In this document: piece by piece, positions 1 through 9,403 of the stretch
How positions within the stretch are numbered: the stretch's first letter is position 1
How the letters are laid out: every line of letters begins with the position of its first letter
Assembly (NCBI RefSeq): GCF_001884135.1
Contig: NZ_MAOC01000086.1
Span: forward strand, 62,001 to 126,000
Source: Bacillus nitratireducens
Lineage (GTDB): Bacteria; Bacillota; Bacilli; Bacillales; Bacillaceae_G
Direction: 5' to 3'
Length of the DNA stretch: 64,000 nucleotides
Translations under genes and position numbers: made by a program
The notes under the pieces: generated by a model
Seen by the model: the letters and a program-made list of their open reading frames with translations, nothing else
Database searches by the model: none
What the model was told of the DNA's origin: nothing

Positions 1-1
1 G

Positions 2-313
2 AGAAACAGTAAAGATAAAATTCGGTTTGAATGCTGTTTAGCGCAGGAATATGAGATTGATCCACGTGATAACCGGTTTTATTTCTTCAATCCATTTTCT
101 GCCCAAGTATTTATGAACGTAGTAAATAACATTTTACTTTCGGTAGAAGAAACGGAGAGAGAAGTAGATATCATTTTATACTATCCTTCTGAAGATTATA
201 TTTTCTTCTTAGAGAACCAGACTGCGTTTGAATTGAAGAGAGAGGTTAGATTGCCGGGTGCTTATGAGAAGAATGGGAATGAGAGATTTTTAGTTTATAC
301 ATTAGGATTATAA
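2..313 (+). CDS. Probable SAM-dependent methyltransferase, C-terminal part (5' end outside window)
   Basis: The open frame runs from base 2 without a start codon, so this is the last 103 codons of a larger gene. The visible part contains an N-P-F-S motif followed by an alternating hydrophobic/charged pattern (FMNVVNNILLSVEE, then DIILYYPSEDY) and ends in FLVYTLGL. That arrangement resembles the C-terminal half of small class I methyltransferases that have an NPF/NPP motif IV and a YYP strand, but the SAM-binding half is missing. It is followed directly by a strong terminator. The family call is an inference from a fragment. Confidence 0.5.
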   Translation, partial: RNSKDKIRFECCLAQEYEIDPRDNRFYFFNPFSAQVFMNVVNNILLSVEETEREVDIILYYPSEDYIFFLENQTAFELKREVRLPGAYEKNGNERFLVYTLGL

Positions 314-345
314 AAAAAGCAGGTGCCAAGGCACCTGCTTTTTTT
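312..345. terminator. Bidirectional rho-independent terminator
   Basis: A 9-bp GC-rich stem (GCAGGTGCC / GGCACCTGC, loop AA) is flanked by A7 and T7 tracts. It serves the upstream methyltransferase-like gene and the converging ahpF. Confidence 0.9.
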
Positions 346-363
346 AAACTCACGTCTATATAA

Positions 364-1890
364 TTAGTTACGGATTAAGTAATCAAATGCACCTAAAGCT
401 GCGTTTGCACCTGAACCCATAGAGATGATGATTTGTTTGTAAGGATTATTTGTACAGTCACCTGCAGCAAACACTCCTGGTACGTTTGTAGCGCCGTGCT
501 TGTCTGTTACGATTTCACCGCGAGCGCGTTCAACTGTTTCGCCTAACCAGTCTGTGTTTGGCACAAGACCGATTTGTACGAATACACCTTGTAATTCAAC
601 GTGATGAACTTCTTCAGTTTCACGATCGATGTAAGAAATACCGTTTACTTTATCAGTACCAGTAATTTCTTTCGTTTGAACGTTTTTCAGAACAGTTACG
701 TTTGGTAAGCTCTTAAGACGCTCTTGTAATACAGCATCAGCTTTTAATTCTGGCATGAATTCAAGAACAGTTACATGCTTAACAATACCTGCTAAGTCGA
801 TAGCTGCTTCGATACCAGAGTTACCTCCGCCGATAACCGCTACGTCTTTTCCGATGAATAATGGACCGTCACAGTGTGGGCAGTATGCTACACCTTTATT
901 TTTGAACTCAGCTTCACCTGGTACGCCAACATTACGCCAGCGAGCACCTGTAGAAACGATTACGCTCTTACTTTTCAGAACAGCGCCGTTTTCAAGTTCC
1001 ACTTCAATAAGTTCTTTTTTCTCTAAACGTTTCGCACGTTGTAGATTCATTACATCGATGTCGTATTCTTTTACGTGCTCTTCAAGACTTGCTACTAGCT
1101 TAGGACCTTCAGTGCGTTTTACGCTGATGAAGTTCTCAATGCCCATAGTATCCATTACTTGACCACCGAAGCGCTCAGCAACGATACCAGTGCGGATGCC
1201 TTTACGTGCTGCATAAATTGCTGCACTTGCACCAGCAGGGCCGCCACCAACAACAAGAACATCGTATGGATCTTTATCAGAAAGCTCTGATGCATCTGGA
1301 CCGTTACCCATTTTAGCTAAAATTTCTTCAAGTGTCATACGACCGCTTCCGAAAGATTCGCCGTTTAGGTACACAGTTGGTACTGCCATGATGTCTTTAC
1401 TTTCTACTTCCTCTTTGAATGCAGCGCCATCAATCATAGTATGTGTAATACCAGAGTTAAGAACGCTCATTACGTTAAGAGCTTGTACAACATCAGGACA
1501 GTTATGACAACTTAGGCTGATATAAGATTCAAAATGATATTCGCCTTGAATGTTTTTGATTTGATCGATTAATTTTTGTTCAACTTTTGGAGCACGTCCA
1601 CTAACTTGAAGTAAAGCTAACACTAATGAAGTAAATTCGTGTCCTAATGGAATACCAGCGAATACGACACCAGTGTCTTCACCAGGGCGATTTACGCTAA
1701 AGCTTGGTGTTCTCTCTAATTCAACTTTTTCTACTGTAATCTTAGATGACATAGTAGCTAATTCGTCTACTAGAGCTAACATATCTTTAGATACGTTATC
1801 GTCTCCTGCGCTTACTTTAAGTAAAATATCGTTCTCCATTAACTGAAGGTATTGGGATAGTTGTGTTTTTATATCTGCATCTAGTATCAT
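364..1890 (-). CDS. ahpF: Alkyl hydroperoxide reductase subunit F (AhpF), NADH:peroxiredoxin oxidoreductase
   Basis: This cytoplasmic flavoenzyme passes electrons from NAD(P)H to the peroxiredoxin AhpC. The 508-residue length is normal for the family. The N-terminal double-thioredoxin domain has the redox pair C128-H-N-C131. A thioredoxin-reductase-like part follows, with an FAD-binding GGGPAG at 215-220, the active disulfide C337-P-H-C340 and a nucleotide-binding GGGNSG near 354-359. It lies 14 bp downstream of ahpC on the same strand, so the two are co-transcribed from the ahpC promoter, which carries a PerR-type box. A good Shine-Dalgarno sequence (AAGGAG) precedes the ATG. Confidence 0.97.
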   Translation of the reverse strand: MILDADIKTQLSQYLQLMENDILLKVSAGDDNVSKDMLALVDELATMSSKITVEKVELERTPSFSVNRPGEDTGVVFAGIPLGHEFTSLVLALLQVSGRAPKVEQKLIDQIKNIQGEYHFESYISLSCHNCPDVVQALNVMSVLNSGITHTMIDGAAFKEEVESKDIMAVPTVYLNGESFGSGRMTLEEILAKMGNGPDASELSDKDPYDVLVVGGGPAGASAAIYAARKGIRTGIVAERFGGQVMDTMGIENFISVKRTEGPKLVASLEEHVKEYDIDVMNLQRAKRLEKKELIEVELENGAVLKSKSVIVSTGARWRNVGVPGEAEFKNKGVAYCPHCDGPLFIGKDVAVIGGGNSGIEAAIDLAGIVKHVTVLEFMPELKADAVLQERLKSLPNVTVLKNVQTKEITGTDKVNGISYIDRETEEVHHVELQGVFVQIGLVPNTDWLGETVERARGEIVTDKHGATNVPGVFAAGDCTNNPYKQIIISMGSGANAALGAFDYLIRN

Positions 1891-1904
1891 TTTGATCGAA
1901 CTCC

Positions 1905-2468
1905 TTAGATTTTGCCTACAAGGTCAAGGCTTGGTTTAAGTGTTGCAGAACCCTCTTGCCATTTAGCTGGGCAAACTTCACCTGGGTTGTTACGTACGTA
2001 TTGAGCTGCTTTAATTTTGTTAACAAGAATGCTTGCGTCACGGCCGATACCGTCAGCATTGATTTCCATAGATTGGATAATGCCGTCTGGATCGATGATG
2101 AATGTACCACGAGCAGCAAGACCTTCTTCTTCCATTAAAACGTTGAAGTTTGTAGTGATTGTGCGAGTTGGGTCACCAATCATAATGTATTCGATTTTGC
2201 CGATAGTTTCTGAGCTATCATGCCATGCTTTGTGAGTGAAGTGAGTGTCTGTAGATACAGAGTATACTTCAACGCCTAAGTCTTTTAGAGTTGCATATTG
2301 GTTTTGTAAGTCTTCAAGTTCAGTTGGACAAACGAATGTGAAGTCTGCTGGGTAGAAACAAACTACGCTCCATTTTCCTTTTAAACTTTCGTCAGTAACT
2401 TGGATAAATTCTCCATTATGGTAAGCATTAGCTTTAAACGGTTTTACTTCTGTGCCGATTAATAACAT
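1905..2468 (-). CDS. ahpC: Alkyl hydroperoxide reductase subunit C (AhpC), 2-Cys peroxiredoxin
   Basis: The typical 2-Cys peroxiredoxin reduces H2O2, organic peroxides and peroxynitrite and is recycled by AhpF. At 187 residues it matches bacterial AhpC. The peroxidatic cysteine is C47 in FTFVCPTE and the resolving cysteine is C166 in GEVCPAKW. The ribosome binding site is TAGGAGG just upstream of the ATG. It is the first gene of the ahpC-ahpF operon, and a PerR-like operator lies about 75-90 bp upstream of its start. Confidence 0.98.
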   Translation of the reverse strand: MLLIGTEVKPFKANAYHNGEFIQVTDESLKGKWSVVCFYPADFTFVCPTELEDLQNQYATLKDLGVEVYSVSTDTHFTHKAWHDSSETIGKIEYIMIGDPTRTITTNFNVLMEEEGLAARGTFIIDPDGIIQSMEINADGIGRDASILVNKIKAAQYVRNNPGEVCPAKWQEGSATLKPSLDLVGKI

Positions 2469-2541
2469 ATTAAAATTCCTCCTAAAGGTTGGTTTTGAGC
2501 ATCGGAAATTAGTTTGCTCATAAAATATATTTTTTAATTAA

Positions 2542-2556
2542 CTATAATAATTCTAA
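2542..2556 (-). promoter_or_regulatory. PerR box upstream of ahpC
   Basis: The 15-mer CTATAATAATTCTAA matches the PerR consensus TTATAATNATTATAA at all but two informative positions. Its location in the ahpC promoter region is where PerR represses ahpCF in Bacillus. The match is seen directly; the regulatory role is inferred from the family. Confidence 0.75.
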
Positions 2557-2983
2557 TTCGATATTAATTATCATATAGAAGTGGTTATTTTGTCAAGAGA
2601 ATAAACCAACTTTATACCAATTTAATTAATATTTATTCTCAATTAAGGCTACTAGGGAATTAAAAGGTAATTTTCAAGTCATAAATTTTCAATGAGTGTT
2701 TGAAAGAGTAGTGTGTATGTTAGAGACATGGTGTAAGTATAAATTCTTAGGAAGGAAATATTTCTTAGAAGTTGTAGATTTGAAAAGGAACTGCTTACTT
2801 CTATTTTACAAAGAATTGTGAGATAAATAAAACAAAATGTATCGGAATCTTTGTGAACAATTATTGTCATCATAAATATATATAATAAGAAGTATATTGC
2901 AATGAGAAATAGAAACATTGACGCTCATTTCTAACAAGATATAATAAAAGCGAGATATGTATTGCAATAGAGAAGATATAGTA
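2557..2983. other. AT-rich divergent intergenic region, no gene recognised
   Basis: Between the ahpC promoter and the leader of the rightward operon there is about 430 bp of AT-rich sequence. The only sizeable frame (leftward, 2679-2918) has no ribosome binding site. I see no SAM or other riboswitch here, although mtnK genes in other bacilli often have an S-box. Confidence 0.5.
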
Positions 2984-3017
2984 TAGATTGAAAAAACTTC
3001 AGTCTATTATTTTTTAC
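2984..3017 (+). terminator. Terminator-like hairpin in the leader of the deoxyribose/MTR salvage operon
   Basis: A 9-bp stem (TAGATTGAA / TTCAGTCTA, one G-T pair, loop AAAAC) is followed by TTATTTTTTA. No rightward gene lies upstream of it for more than 2 kb, so it sits in the 5' leader of the gene at 3059 and could be an attenuator. Confidence 0.5.
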
Positions 3018-3024
3018 TTCTTTT

Positions 3025-3038
3025 AGAAAACGTTTACA
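3025..3038 (+). promoter_or_regulatory. cre-like (CcpA) site before the salvage operon
   Basis: AGAAAACGTTTACA matches the catabolite-responsive element consensus TGWAANCGNTNWCA at 13 of 14 positions (first base differs). It lies 20 bp before the start codon, downstream of any promoter, which is a roadblock position typical of carbon catabolite repression. Confidence 0.55.
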
Positions 3039-3058
3039 TTTAGTGTGGAGGGGAAACC

Positions 3059-4285
3059 ATGTCTAAGTTCACGAAGTATTTTTTAATGGAAGCTAAAGAT
3101 GTGATTGCATATGTGCAAGAGAAATTACCTAGGTTCGAGCATGCAAAGGGGCTAAAGTGTAAAGAAATAGGTGATGGTAATTTAAATTATGTGTTCCGCG
3201 TTTGGGATGAACAGAAGAACATTTCTGTCATTGTAAAGCAAGCTGGGGATACAGCGCGTATTTCAGATGAGTTTAAGTTGTCGACGAATCGAATCCGTAT
3301 AGAATCAGATGTTTTGCGATTAGAAGGAGAGTTAGCATCTGGACTGGTGCCAAATGTATATTTGTTTGATAGTGTGATGAATTGTTGCGTGATGGAAGAT
3401 TTATCAGATCACACAATATTGCGTACAGCACTCATAAATCATCAAATGTTTCCGAGGCTTGCTGATGATTTAACTACTTTTATGGTAAATACTCTTCTAT
3501 TAACATCAGATGTTGTAATGAATCATAAAGAGAAGAAGGAACTCGTGAAAAATTATATAAATCCTGAGTTATGTGAGATTACAGAGGACCTCGTATATTC
3601 AGAGCCGTTTACAAATCATAATAAACGCAACGAATTGTTTCAATTAAATGAGGGTTGGATTAGAGAGCATATTTATAGTGATAAAGAACTTCGTATGGAA
3701 GTAGCAAAACTTAAGTTTTCTTTTATGACGAATGCACAAGCGCTACTTCACGGTGATTTACATACTGGTTCTGTTTTTGTAAAAAGTGATTCTACAAAGG
3801 TTATTGATCCTGAATTTGCTTTTTATGGACCTATGGGATATGACGTTGGGAATATAATGGCAAATTTAATGTTTGCATGGGTGAATGCAGATGCAGTGAT
3901 GCAATCTGGTATGGAGAAAGATACATATATGAACTGGCTAGAATCTACCATGATTGATGTAATTGATTTATTTAAGAAGAAGTTCTTAGATGCTTGGGAT
4001 ATTCATGTGACAGAGGTTATGGCGAAGGAAGAAGGCTTTAACCAAGTTTATTTACAATCTATATTAGAGGATACAGCTGCAGTGACGGGTCTTGAGTTAA
4101 TTCGTCGTATTGTTGGTCTAGCGAAGGTAAAGGATATTACTTGTATGGAGAATGATGCAGCGCGTGCTAGAGCGGAGCGAATTTGTCTTAAGGCAGCGAA
4201 GAAGTTTATTTTACAAGCGAATCGATATAAAACAGGTAGCAGCTTTGTAGAAACGTTAAGAAAACAAATGCATAGTGCGAAATAA
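3059..4285 (+). CDS. drdK: 5-deoxyribose / methylthioribose kinase (MtnK family)
   Basis: The protein phosphorylates C1 of 5-methylthioribose or 5-deoxyribose with ATP. At 408 residues it carries the aminoglycoside-phosphotransferase-like fold of MtnK: a G-loop [11 protein letters not shown] at 38-48, the catalytic loop HGDLHTGS at 231-238 and the metal-binding [13 protein letters not shown] from 250. The start is set by GTGGAGGGG 5 bp upstream. It is the first gene of a three-gene operon with an MtnA-like isomerase and a class II aldolase. B. thuringiensis DrdK-DrdI-DrdA, reported to salvage 5-deoxyribose from radical-SAM reactions, has this composition. Substrate choice between deoxyribose and methylthioribose cannot be read from sequence. 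Confidence 0.85.
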   Translation: MSKFTKYFLMEAKDVIAYVQEKLPRFEHAKGLKCKEIGDGNLNYVFRVWDEQKNISVIVKQAGDTARISDEFKLSTNRIRIESDVLRLEGELASGLVPNVYLFDSVMNCCVMEDLSDHTILRTALINHQMFPRLADDLTTFMVNTLLLTSDVVMNHKEKKELVKNYINPELCEITEDLVYSEPFTNHNKRNELFQLNEGWIREHIYSDKELRMEVAKLKFSFMTNAQALLHGDLHTGSVFVKSDSTKVIDPEFAFYGPMGYDVGNIMANLMFAWVNADAVMQSGMEKDTYMNWLESTMIDVIDLFKKKFLDAWDIHVTEVMAKEEGFNQVYLQSILEDTAAVTGLELIRRIVGLAKVKDITCMENDAARARAERICLKAAKKFILQANRYKTGSSFVETLRKQMHSAK

Positions 4286-4294
4286 GGGGAGAAG

Positions 4295-5338
4295 ATGATG
4301 GCAGAGCAATTAATACCAATTCAGTGGAAAGATGATGCTTTAGTGTTGTTGGATCAAACGGTATTGCCGAACGAAGTAGTCTATGAATCTTTTAAAACGG
4401 CTGAGGGTGTTTGGGATGCGGTTCAAGTAATGAAAGTACGAGGAGCGCCGGCAATAGGTGTTTCAGCAGCCTATGGTGTGTATTTAGGGGTAAAGGAAGT
4501 TGCTGAAAGTTCGGCGGAAGAATTCATAGAGGAAGTAAAAAAGGTATGTGCATATTTAGCAACCTCAAGACCGACGGCAGTAAATTTATTTTGGGCACTT
4601 GAAAGAATGGAAAGTGTAGCGAAAGAGAATGCTCACTTATCAATTGTGCAGTTGAAAGATAGATTATTAGAAGAGGCAAAAGAGATTCATAGAGAAGATG
4701 AAGAAATTAACCGTCAAATTGGAGAACACGCATTAACATTATTCCGTGATGGCATGGGAGTATTAACGCATTGTAATGCAGGGGCGTTAGCAACGACGAA
4801 GTACGGTACTGCGACAGCTCCAATGTACTTAGCGAAAGAAAAAGGATGGGACTTAAAAATCTATTCGGATGAAACACGCCCTAGATTACAAGGTTCAACG
4901 TTAACAGCATTGGAACTACAGCGAGCGGGAATCGATGTAACGGTCATTACAGACAATATGGCAGCAATGGTCATGTCACAAGGGAAAATTGATGCGGTAA
5001 TCGTTGGATGTGACCGCGTAGCAGCAAACGGGGATGTAGCAAATAAAATTGGAACATTAGGCGTATCTATTTTAGCTAAATACTACAACATTCCGTTTTA
5101 TGTAGCAGCACCAACACCGACAATTGATTTGAAAACACCGACAGGAAAAGAAATTCCAATTGAAGAAAGAGATGCTTCTGAAGTAATCAATCGTTTCGGA
5201 CAATATTCTGCTCCGAAAGAAAGTAAAGTATATAATCCGGCATTTGATGTTACGCCATATGAAAATGTAACAGCGATTATTACGGAAAAAGGGATTGTGG
5301 AAGCGCCGTTTACAGAGAACTTAAAAAAGCTATTTTAG
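4295..5338 (+). CDS. drdI: 5-deoxyribose-1-phosphate / methylthioribose-1-phosphate isomerase (MtnA family)
   Basis: The enzyme converts the aldose-1-phosphate made by the preceding kinase into the ketose-1-phosphate (5-deoxyribulose-1-P or methylthioribulose-1-P). The 347-residue eIF2B-alpha-like protein has the MtnA catalytic cysteine C160 in THCNAG and the aspartate D240 in [11 protein letters not shown]. It begins 9 bp after the kinase stop with GGGGAG as ribosome binding site; the second ATG at 4298 is equally possible. The next gene encodes an aldolase, which makes a short DHAP-producing shunt more likely than the full methionine salvage route. Confidence 0.88.
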   Translation: MMAEQLIPIQWKDDALVLLDQTVLPNEVVYESFKTAEGVWDAVQVMKVRGAPAIGVSAAYGVYLGVKEVAESSAEEFIEEVKKVCAYLATSRPTAVNLFWALERMESVAKENAHLSIVQLKDRLLEEAKEIHREDEEINRQIGEHALTLFRDGMGVLTHCNAGALATTKYGTATAPMYLAKEKGWDLKIYSDETRPRLQGSTLTALELQRAGIDVTVITDNMAAMVMSQGKIDAVIVGCDRVAANGDVANKIGTLGVSILAKYYNIPFYVAAPTPTIDLKTPTGKEIPIEERDASEVINRFGQYSAPKESKVYNPAFDVTPYENVTAIITEKGIVEAPFTENLKKLF

Positions 5339-5389
5339 TAAGTAGATATATAGTCAGTCATCATAAGCTTCATACTTAGGGGGATGTAT

Positions 5390-6031
5390 ATGTTATTACA
5401 AAACGAAAGAGAAGAAATTGTAGCGTATGGAAAGAAAATGATCTCTAGTGGTTTAACAAAGGGGACTGGGGGTAATATTAGTATTTTCAATCGTGAACAA
5501 GGTCTTGTTGCGATTAGCCCAAGTGGTTTAGAGTATTATGAAACAAAACCTGAAGATGTAGTAATATTAAACTTAGATGGTGAAGTAGTAGAAGGTGAGA
5601 GAAAACCGTCAAGTGAACTAGATATGCATCTGATTTATTATAGAAATCGTGAAGATATAAATGCGCTTGTGCATACACATTCACCTTATGCGAAGACGAT
5701 TGCGTCATTAGGATGGGAACTTCCTGCTGTATCGTATTTAATTGCTTTCGCAGGCCCGAATGTGCGCTGTGCACCGTATGAAACATTTGGTACGAAGCAA
5801 TTAGCAGAGGCTGCTTTCGACGGCATGATTGATCGCCGTGCTGTTTTACTTGCGAACCATGGTTTAATGGCCGGAGCGAATAATATAAAAATGGCATTTA
5901 CTGTTGCGGAAGAAATTGAGTTTTGTGCGCAAATTTATTATCAAACGAAAAGCGTCGGAGAGCCGAAATTATTGCCAGAAGATGAGATGGCGAATTTGGC
6001 GAAGAAGTTTGAAGGGTATGGGCAGCAGTAG
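5390..6031 (+). CDS. drdA: Class II aldolase, 5-deoxyribulose-1-phosphate (fuculose-phosphate-like) aldolase
   Basis: The zinc aldolase is predicted to split 5-deoxyribulose-1-phosphate into DHAP and acetaldehyde, or methylthioribulose-1-phosphate into DHAP and methylthioacetaldehyde. In the 213-residue form the FucA-type metal and catalytic residues are in place: E76 in SSELDMH, H95 and H97 in HTHSPY, and H157 in LANHGLM. An ATG at 5384 abuts the TAGGGGG ribosome binding site, so the start at 5390 (6 bp spacing) is preferred. It closes the operon and is followed by a strong terminator. Confidence 0.85.
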   Translation: MLLQNEREEIVAYGKKMISSGLTKGTGGNISIFNREQGLVAISPSGLEYYETKPEDVVILNLDGEVVEGERKPSSELDMHLIYYRNREDINALVHTHSPYAKTIASLGWELPAVSYLIAFAGPNVRCAPYETFGTKQLAEAAFDGMIDRRAVLLANHGLMAGANNIKMAFTVAEEIEFCAQIYYQTKSVGEPKLLPEDEMANLAKKFEGYGQQ

Positions 6032-6035
6032 AATG

Positions 6036-6072
6036 AAAAAACACCCTCAAGATTTTACTCTTGAGGGTGTTT
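6036..6072. terminator. Bidirectional terminator between converging operons
   Basis: A perfect 12-bp stem (ACACCCTCAAGA / TCTTGAGGGTGT, loop TTTTAC) with A-rich and T-rich flanks serves the aldolase gene and the leftward permease gene. Confidence 0.9.
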
Positions 6073-7080
6073 CTATGCCTTCTTAAGCAACAAATACATA
6101 AAGTAAGGGGCACCAATTAAAGCAACGACAATACCTGCGGGGATGCCGTTAGGTTCGACGATATTTCGTCCGATTGTATCCGCTAGTAGCAATAACCACC
6201 CGCCGATTAAAACGGCGATTGGCATGAAGATTTGATGCCTTGGACCTACTAAAGATTTTGCGATATGAGGAGCCATTAGTCCAATAAAGCTAATTCCTCC
6301 TGTTACAGAAACAGCAGCGGCAGCAAGTGCAACGGCTGCGATTAATAAGTATCTTCGTTCTTTTTCAATTTCAATTCCAACACCGATTGCGACTGGCTCG
6401 TTTAGTGCTAGTATATTTAATCGATTTGCTTTATAGAAGACAAATGGGATTAATACGATTAGCCATGGAAGCATTGCTAAAACAAATGTCCAGTCATCTC
6501 CCCAAATGTTTCCGGCAATCCATTTTGCGATAAAGTCCACTTTCATACGATCAGCGGATGAAATAAGGACAATCATCGCTCCAGATAGTGCAAATGAAAA
6601 ACCGATACCGGTTAATGTTAATTGTATTGGCTGAAGGCCTGTGGATTTGCTATATGAAAATACGTAAATTAGAACAGCTGTTAGAAACGCACCGATAAAT
6701 CCAACGACTGGTAGTAAGTAAAGAAATGAACCTACGTCTATTGGGAAGTATAAAAAGAAAACAGCAACAGCGACTCCAGCTCCAGAATTGATTCCGAGAA
6801 TACCAGGTTCAGCTAAATCATTTCGGGTAATGCCTTGCAGGATAGCCCCTGATAAAGCGAGAGCCATACCAGCTAATAATGTAATGACAATTCTAGGTAG
6901 TCGTAAAGAATATAAAACGAATTCTTCTTTAAATGTACCTTGTCCCATCAGCGTTGGGATTAACCTGTCATAGGAGAGGGCGGCAGAACCGAGCCCCATT
7001 CCAATTACAATAGTTGTGATGGTAAGTATAAGTAATGCGAGTATGATAAGACGTTGTTTCTTTAGAATAGATTGCATCAT
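6073..7080 (-). CDS. fhuG: Iron-siderophore ABC transporter permease (FecCD family), FhuG-like
   Basis: This polytopic membrane protein forms half of the siderophore channel. Its 335 residues contain the FecCD family pattern: the early LPRIVITLLAGMALALSGAILQG block, about ten hydrophobic segments, and the C-terminal SFIGLMAPHIAKSLVGPRHQ cytoplasmic coupling region. The start overlaps the end of the preceding permease by 4 bp, indicating translational coupling. Cargo is inferred from the FhuD2-like binding protein two genes upstream. No ATPase gene is present, so an FhuC-type ATPase encoded elsewhere must serve it. Confidence 0.88.
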   Translation of the reverse strand: MMQSILKKQRLIILALLILTITTIVIGMGLGSAALSYDRLIPTLMGQGTFKEEFVLYSLRLPRIVITLLAGMALALSGAILQGITRNDLAEPGILGINSGAGVAVAVFFLYFPIDVGSFLYLLPVVGFIGAFLTAVLIYVFSYSKSTGLQPIQLTLTGIGFSFALSGAMIVLISSADRMKVDFIAKWIAGNIWGDDWTFVLAMLPWLIVLIPFVFYKANRLNILALNEPVAIGVGIEIEKERRYLLIAAVALAAAAVSVTGGISFIGLMAPHIAKSLVGPRHQIFMPIAVLIGGWLLLLADTIGRNIVEPNGIPAGIVVALIGAPYFMYLLLKKA

Positions 7081-8117
7081 GAGAAAGTTCTTCCTCCTTT
7101 ACGTACAATGAATAGGAAGAATGGTAATCCTACAATTGCGACGATTGCAGCAACTGGTGTTTCGTACGGAGCGTTAATTGTACGTCCGATTGTATCTGCG
7201 AGCAGCATAAAGGAAGCACCAGCGATCGCTGACATTGGTATAACGAAACGGTAGTCTGGTCCAACGATTGGACGAACCATATGCGGTATCATTAAGCCGA
7301 TAAAAGCCATGTTTCCGACAAGTGCTACAGAAGCGCCAGCAAGCAAGATAATAATGATAAATAAAATCGTTTTAATGACGATAATTTTTTGACCAAGTCC
7401 AACAGCAACTTCTTCACTGAAACTAAGGACTGTCAATTTCCTTGCAAGTAAAATAGCGATAAATATACTTATTGAAATAACAGGAATAATAATTTTTAAT
7501 TGGCTCCAAGTCGTTCCAATTACGCCCCCAGCCGTCCAAAGTGATACATCTTGTGAAATTTTGAAGTAAATGCCGACGCCTTCTGAAATTGCAAGTAGAA
7601 ATGCTGAAACTGCAGCACCCGCTAATACAATTCGAAGAGGGGAAAGTCCGCCCTTTTTCACCATGCCAATTCCAAATACCATAATAGCGCCAATTGCAGC
7701 ACCGATAAAGCAAGCTAGTGTTAAGTAAAGGTAGCTTATAGAAGGGTTGAAAGCAAGTGTTAGTGCAAGTGCAGCATTTGCTCCACCAGATAGCCCTAAT
7801 AATCCAGGATCTGCAAGTGGATTTCGTGTTAATCCTTGCATAATTGCTCCAGAAACAGCAAGTCCAGCTCCTACAAAAACAGCGGCAACTTCACGTGGTA
7901 AACGTATTTCGCGAATAATAGATATTTTGTCTCCTTTAGCGGAGGAAGTGAGTGCTAACCATACATCTTTTATAGAAGTATCTGCAGCACCTAACACCAT
8001 TGCGAACATAAAAATAAGAAAGAATGCAATGATACTCAAAATTAATTTGTATGTAAAAGCCATGGAACGTGGATTATCGTGATCTTTTGTCATTCGTTTC
8101 ACATCTTTTCTTTTCAT
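7077..8117 (-). CDS. fhuB: Iron-siderophore ABC transporter permease (FecCD family), FhuB-like
   Basis: The second channel subunit has 346 residues, a hydrophobic N-terminal segment near 24-45, the family signature LPREVAAVFVGAGLAVSGAI, and the coupling loop MAFIGLMIPHMVRPIVGPDY near the C terminus. It pairs with the downstream permease as a heterodimer. The ATG at 8117 has a weak ribosome binding site, and an in-frame ATG at 8093 is an alternative start. A perfect 13-bp hairpin separates it from the binding-protein gene, which probably lowers permease expression relative to the lipoprotein. Confidence 0.88.
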   Translation of the reverse strand: MKRKDVKRMTKDHDNPRSMAFTYKLILSIIAFFLIFMFAMVLGAADTSIKDVWLALTSSAKGDKISIIREIRLPREVAAVFVGAGLAVSGAIMQGLTRNPLADPGLLGLSGGANAALALTLAFNPSISYLYLTLACFIGAAIGAIMVFGIGMVKKGGLSPLRIVLAGAAVSAFLLAISEGVGIYFKISQDVSLWTAGGVIGTTWSQLKIIIPVISISIFIAILLARKLTVLSFSEEVAVGLGQKIIVIKTILFIIIILLAGASVALVGNMAFIGLMIPHMVRPIVGPDYRFVIPMSAIAGASFMLLADTIGRTINAPYETPVAAIVAIVGLPFFLFIVRKGGRTFS

Positions 8118-8129
8118 AGAATAAAGGAA

Positions 8130-8156
8130 GAGGAATTCTTAAATTAAGAATTCCTC
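8130..8156 (-). terminator. Intercistronic hairpin between binding protein and permease genes
   Basis: A perfect 13-bp inverted repeat (GAGGAATTCTTAA / TTAAGAATTCCTC, one central base) has no T-run on the transcribed side. It is more likely an mRNA 3'-end stabiliser or partial terminator than a full stop. Confidence 0.6.
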
Positions 8157-8165
8157 ATGTTTGTA

Positions 8166-9083
8166 TTATTGACCAAGAAAGCTCTTCTTGAAGAAGTCTA
8201 GCTGGAAATCTAATGTAAGTGGATCATTGAAATAGAATTCCATCATGTTCGCTTCATATACACGATTATTTTTTACTGCTGGAATGTTTTTATATGATTC
8301 TGTCTCTTGGAATGAGTTATCAGTATCTTTGTTTTTACTTACGATTAAGTAATCACCAGCGAACTCAGGTAATACCTCAGTAGATAATGCGTAGTATCCT
8401 TCTTTTAAAGCTTTTTCTTTTACTTTTTCAGGCATTTTTAATTTCATTTCTTGGTAAAGAATTTCTGTTCCACGGCCCCAGTTTTCGCCGTATACATAAA
8501 GCTGTTTGTTGAAGTTTTCAACAACAGAAACTGTTGCATCTTCACCGATTTTAGCTTTAATGTCTTTTCCAGCTGTTTGTGCACGTTTCTTGAAATCATC
8601 AACCCAAGTTTTTGCTTCTTTTTCTTTATTTAATAATTTACCGATTTCTAAGTGTTGTGTTAAGTAATCAACTTTTCCGTAAGTGTATGTTACAGTAGGA
8701 GCGATTTTCTTTAACTTATCAACATTTTTAATATTAGATAAACCAATGATTAAATCTGGATTTAATTCTGCAATCTTTTCAACATTCTCATCTGATACTT
8801 CAGCAACATTTTTAAGCTTGCTATCAAAACGTGGGTTTTGTTTAGACCATGAATCTACCCCAACAAGATTTACACCTAATGACATTACGTTACCAGCGAA
8901 TGATGATAGGACAACAACACGTTGTGGATTTGCTGGAACTTCAACTTTACCATTTTCAGATTGGTATGTAATTGTTTCTGACTTCTTACCTTTTGCGTCG
9001 TTCTTCTTGTCTGTTGAACCATTGCTACAAGCACTCATAACAAGGACGAACAGAACTGTTAGTGAAATAAATAATTTTTTCAT
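8166..9083 (-). CDS. fhuD: Hydroxamate-siderophore-binding lipoprotein (FhuD2/YxeB-like)
   Basis: The extracellular, membrane-anchored receptor captures ferric siderophores for the two permeases. The start at 9083 is chosen because AAAGGAG lies just upstream and a classic lipoprotein signal follows (lipobox VMSAC, C19); longer frames add a non-signal-like extension. The mature part is a type III binding fold. By recall its C-terminal half is close to Staphylococcus aureus FhuD2, with blocks such as GEDATVSVVENF, LYVYGENWGRGTEILYQ and FYFNDPLTLDF, so ferrichrome/ferrioxamine-type hydroxamates are the likely ligands. A perfect Fur box lies upstream. Confidence 0.87.
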   Translation of the reverse strand: MKKLFISLTVLFVLVMSACSNGSTDKKNDAKGKKSETITYQSENGKVEVPANPQRVVVLSSFAGNVMSLGVNLVGVDSWSKQNPRFDSKLKNVAEVSDENVEKIAELNPDLIIGLSNIKNVDKLKKIAPTVTYTYGKVDYLTQHLEIGKLLNKEKEAKTWVDDFKKRAQTAGKDIKAKIGEDATVSVVENFNKQLYVYGENWGRGTEILYQEMKLKMPEKVKEKALKEGYYALSTEVLPEFAGDYLIVSKNKDTDNSFQETESYKNIPAVKNNRVYEANMMEFYFNDPLTLDFQLDFFKKSFLGQ

Positions 9084-9254
9084 CGTCTTTCTCCTTTGGA
9101 TAGATGATATGTGATATACAATAAATTGTTTAACTGCAATCTCTTTGAAAGAGTAGTGGTAATACAAAAGTCTTGAATATGAGATTTTACAATATAGTAT
9201 TGACCATATTAATGAGAGAAGATGTAATCTCACAGTTGCTAATAATTAACAAAT

Positions 9255-9269
9255 TGATAATGATTATCA
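9255..9269 (-). promoter_or_regulatory. Fur box (7-1-7) of the siderophore uptake operon
   Basis: TGATAATGATTATCA is an exact 7-1-7 inverted repeat of the Bacillus Fur consensus TGATAATNATTATCA. It lies about 170 bp upstream of the lipoprotein start in the divergent intergenic region, so a promoter near it would leave a long leader. Confidence 0.9.
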
Positions 9270-9360
9270 CTATTGATTCTTTAAATAATATAATTTTATA
9301 TAGGTGTATTGTCAATAGTAATTTTGATTGTAAATTTTGCGGAAACAGGTTATATTTTAT

Positions 9361-9375
9361 TGAGAATGATAATCA
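9361..9375 (+). promoter_or_regulatory. Fur box of the divergent flavoprotein reductase gene
   Basis: TGAGAATGATAATCA matches the Fur 7-1-7 consensus with two mismatches and sits 29 bp before the start codon of the rightward reductase gene, where it would overlap the promoter. Confidence 0.75.
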
Positions 9376-9403
9376 ATGACTAATAGCTGAGGAGTGAACA
9401 CGA

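Noticed and set aside
2679-2918. Leftward hydrophobic 79-codon frame upstream of ahpC
   Set aside because: No ribosome binding site, AT-rich low-complexity composition, and it lies in the promoter region between divergent operons.
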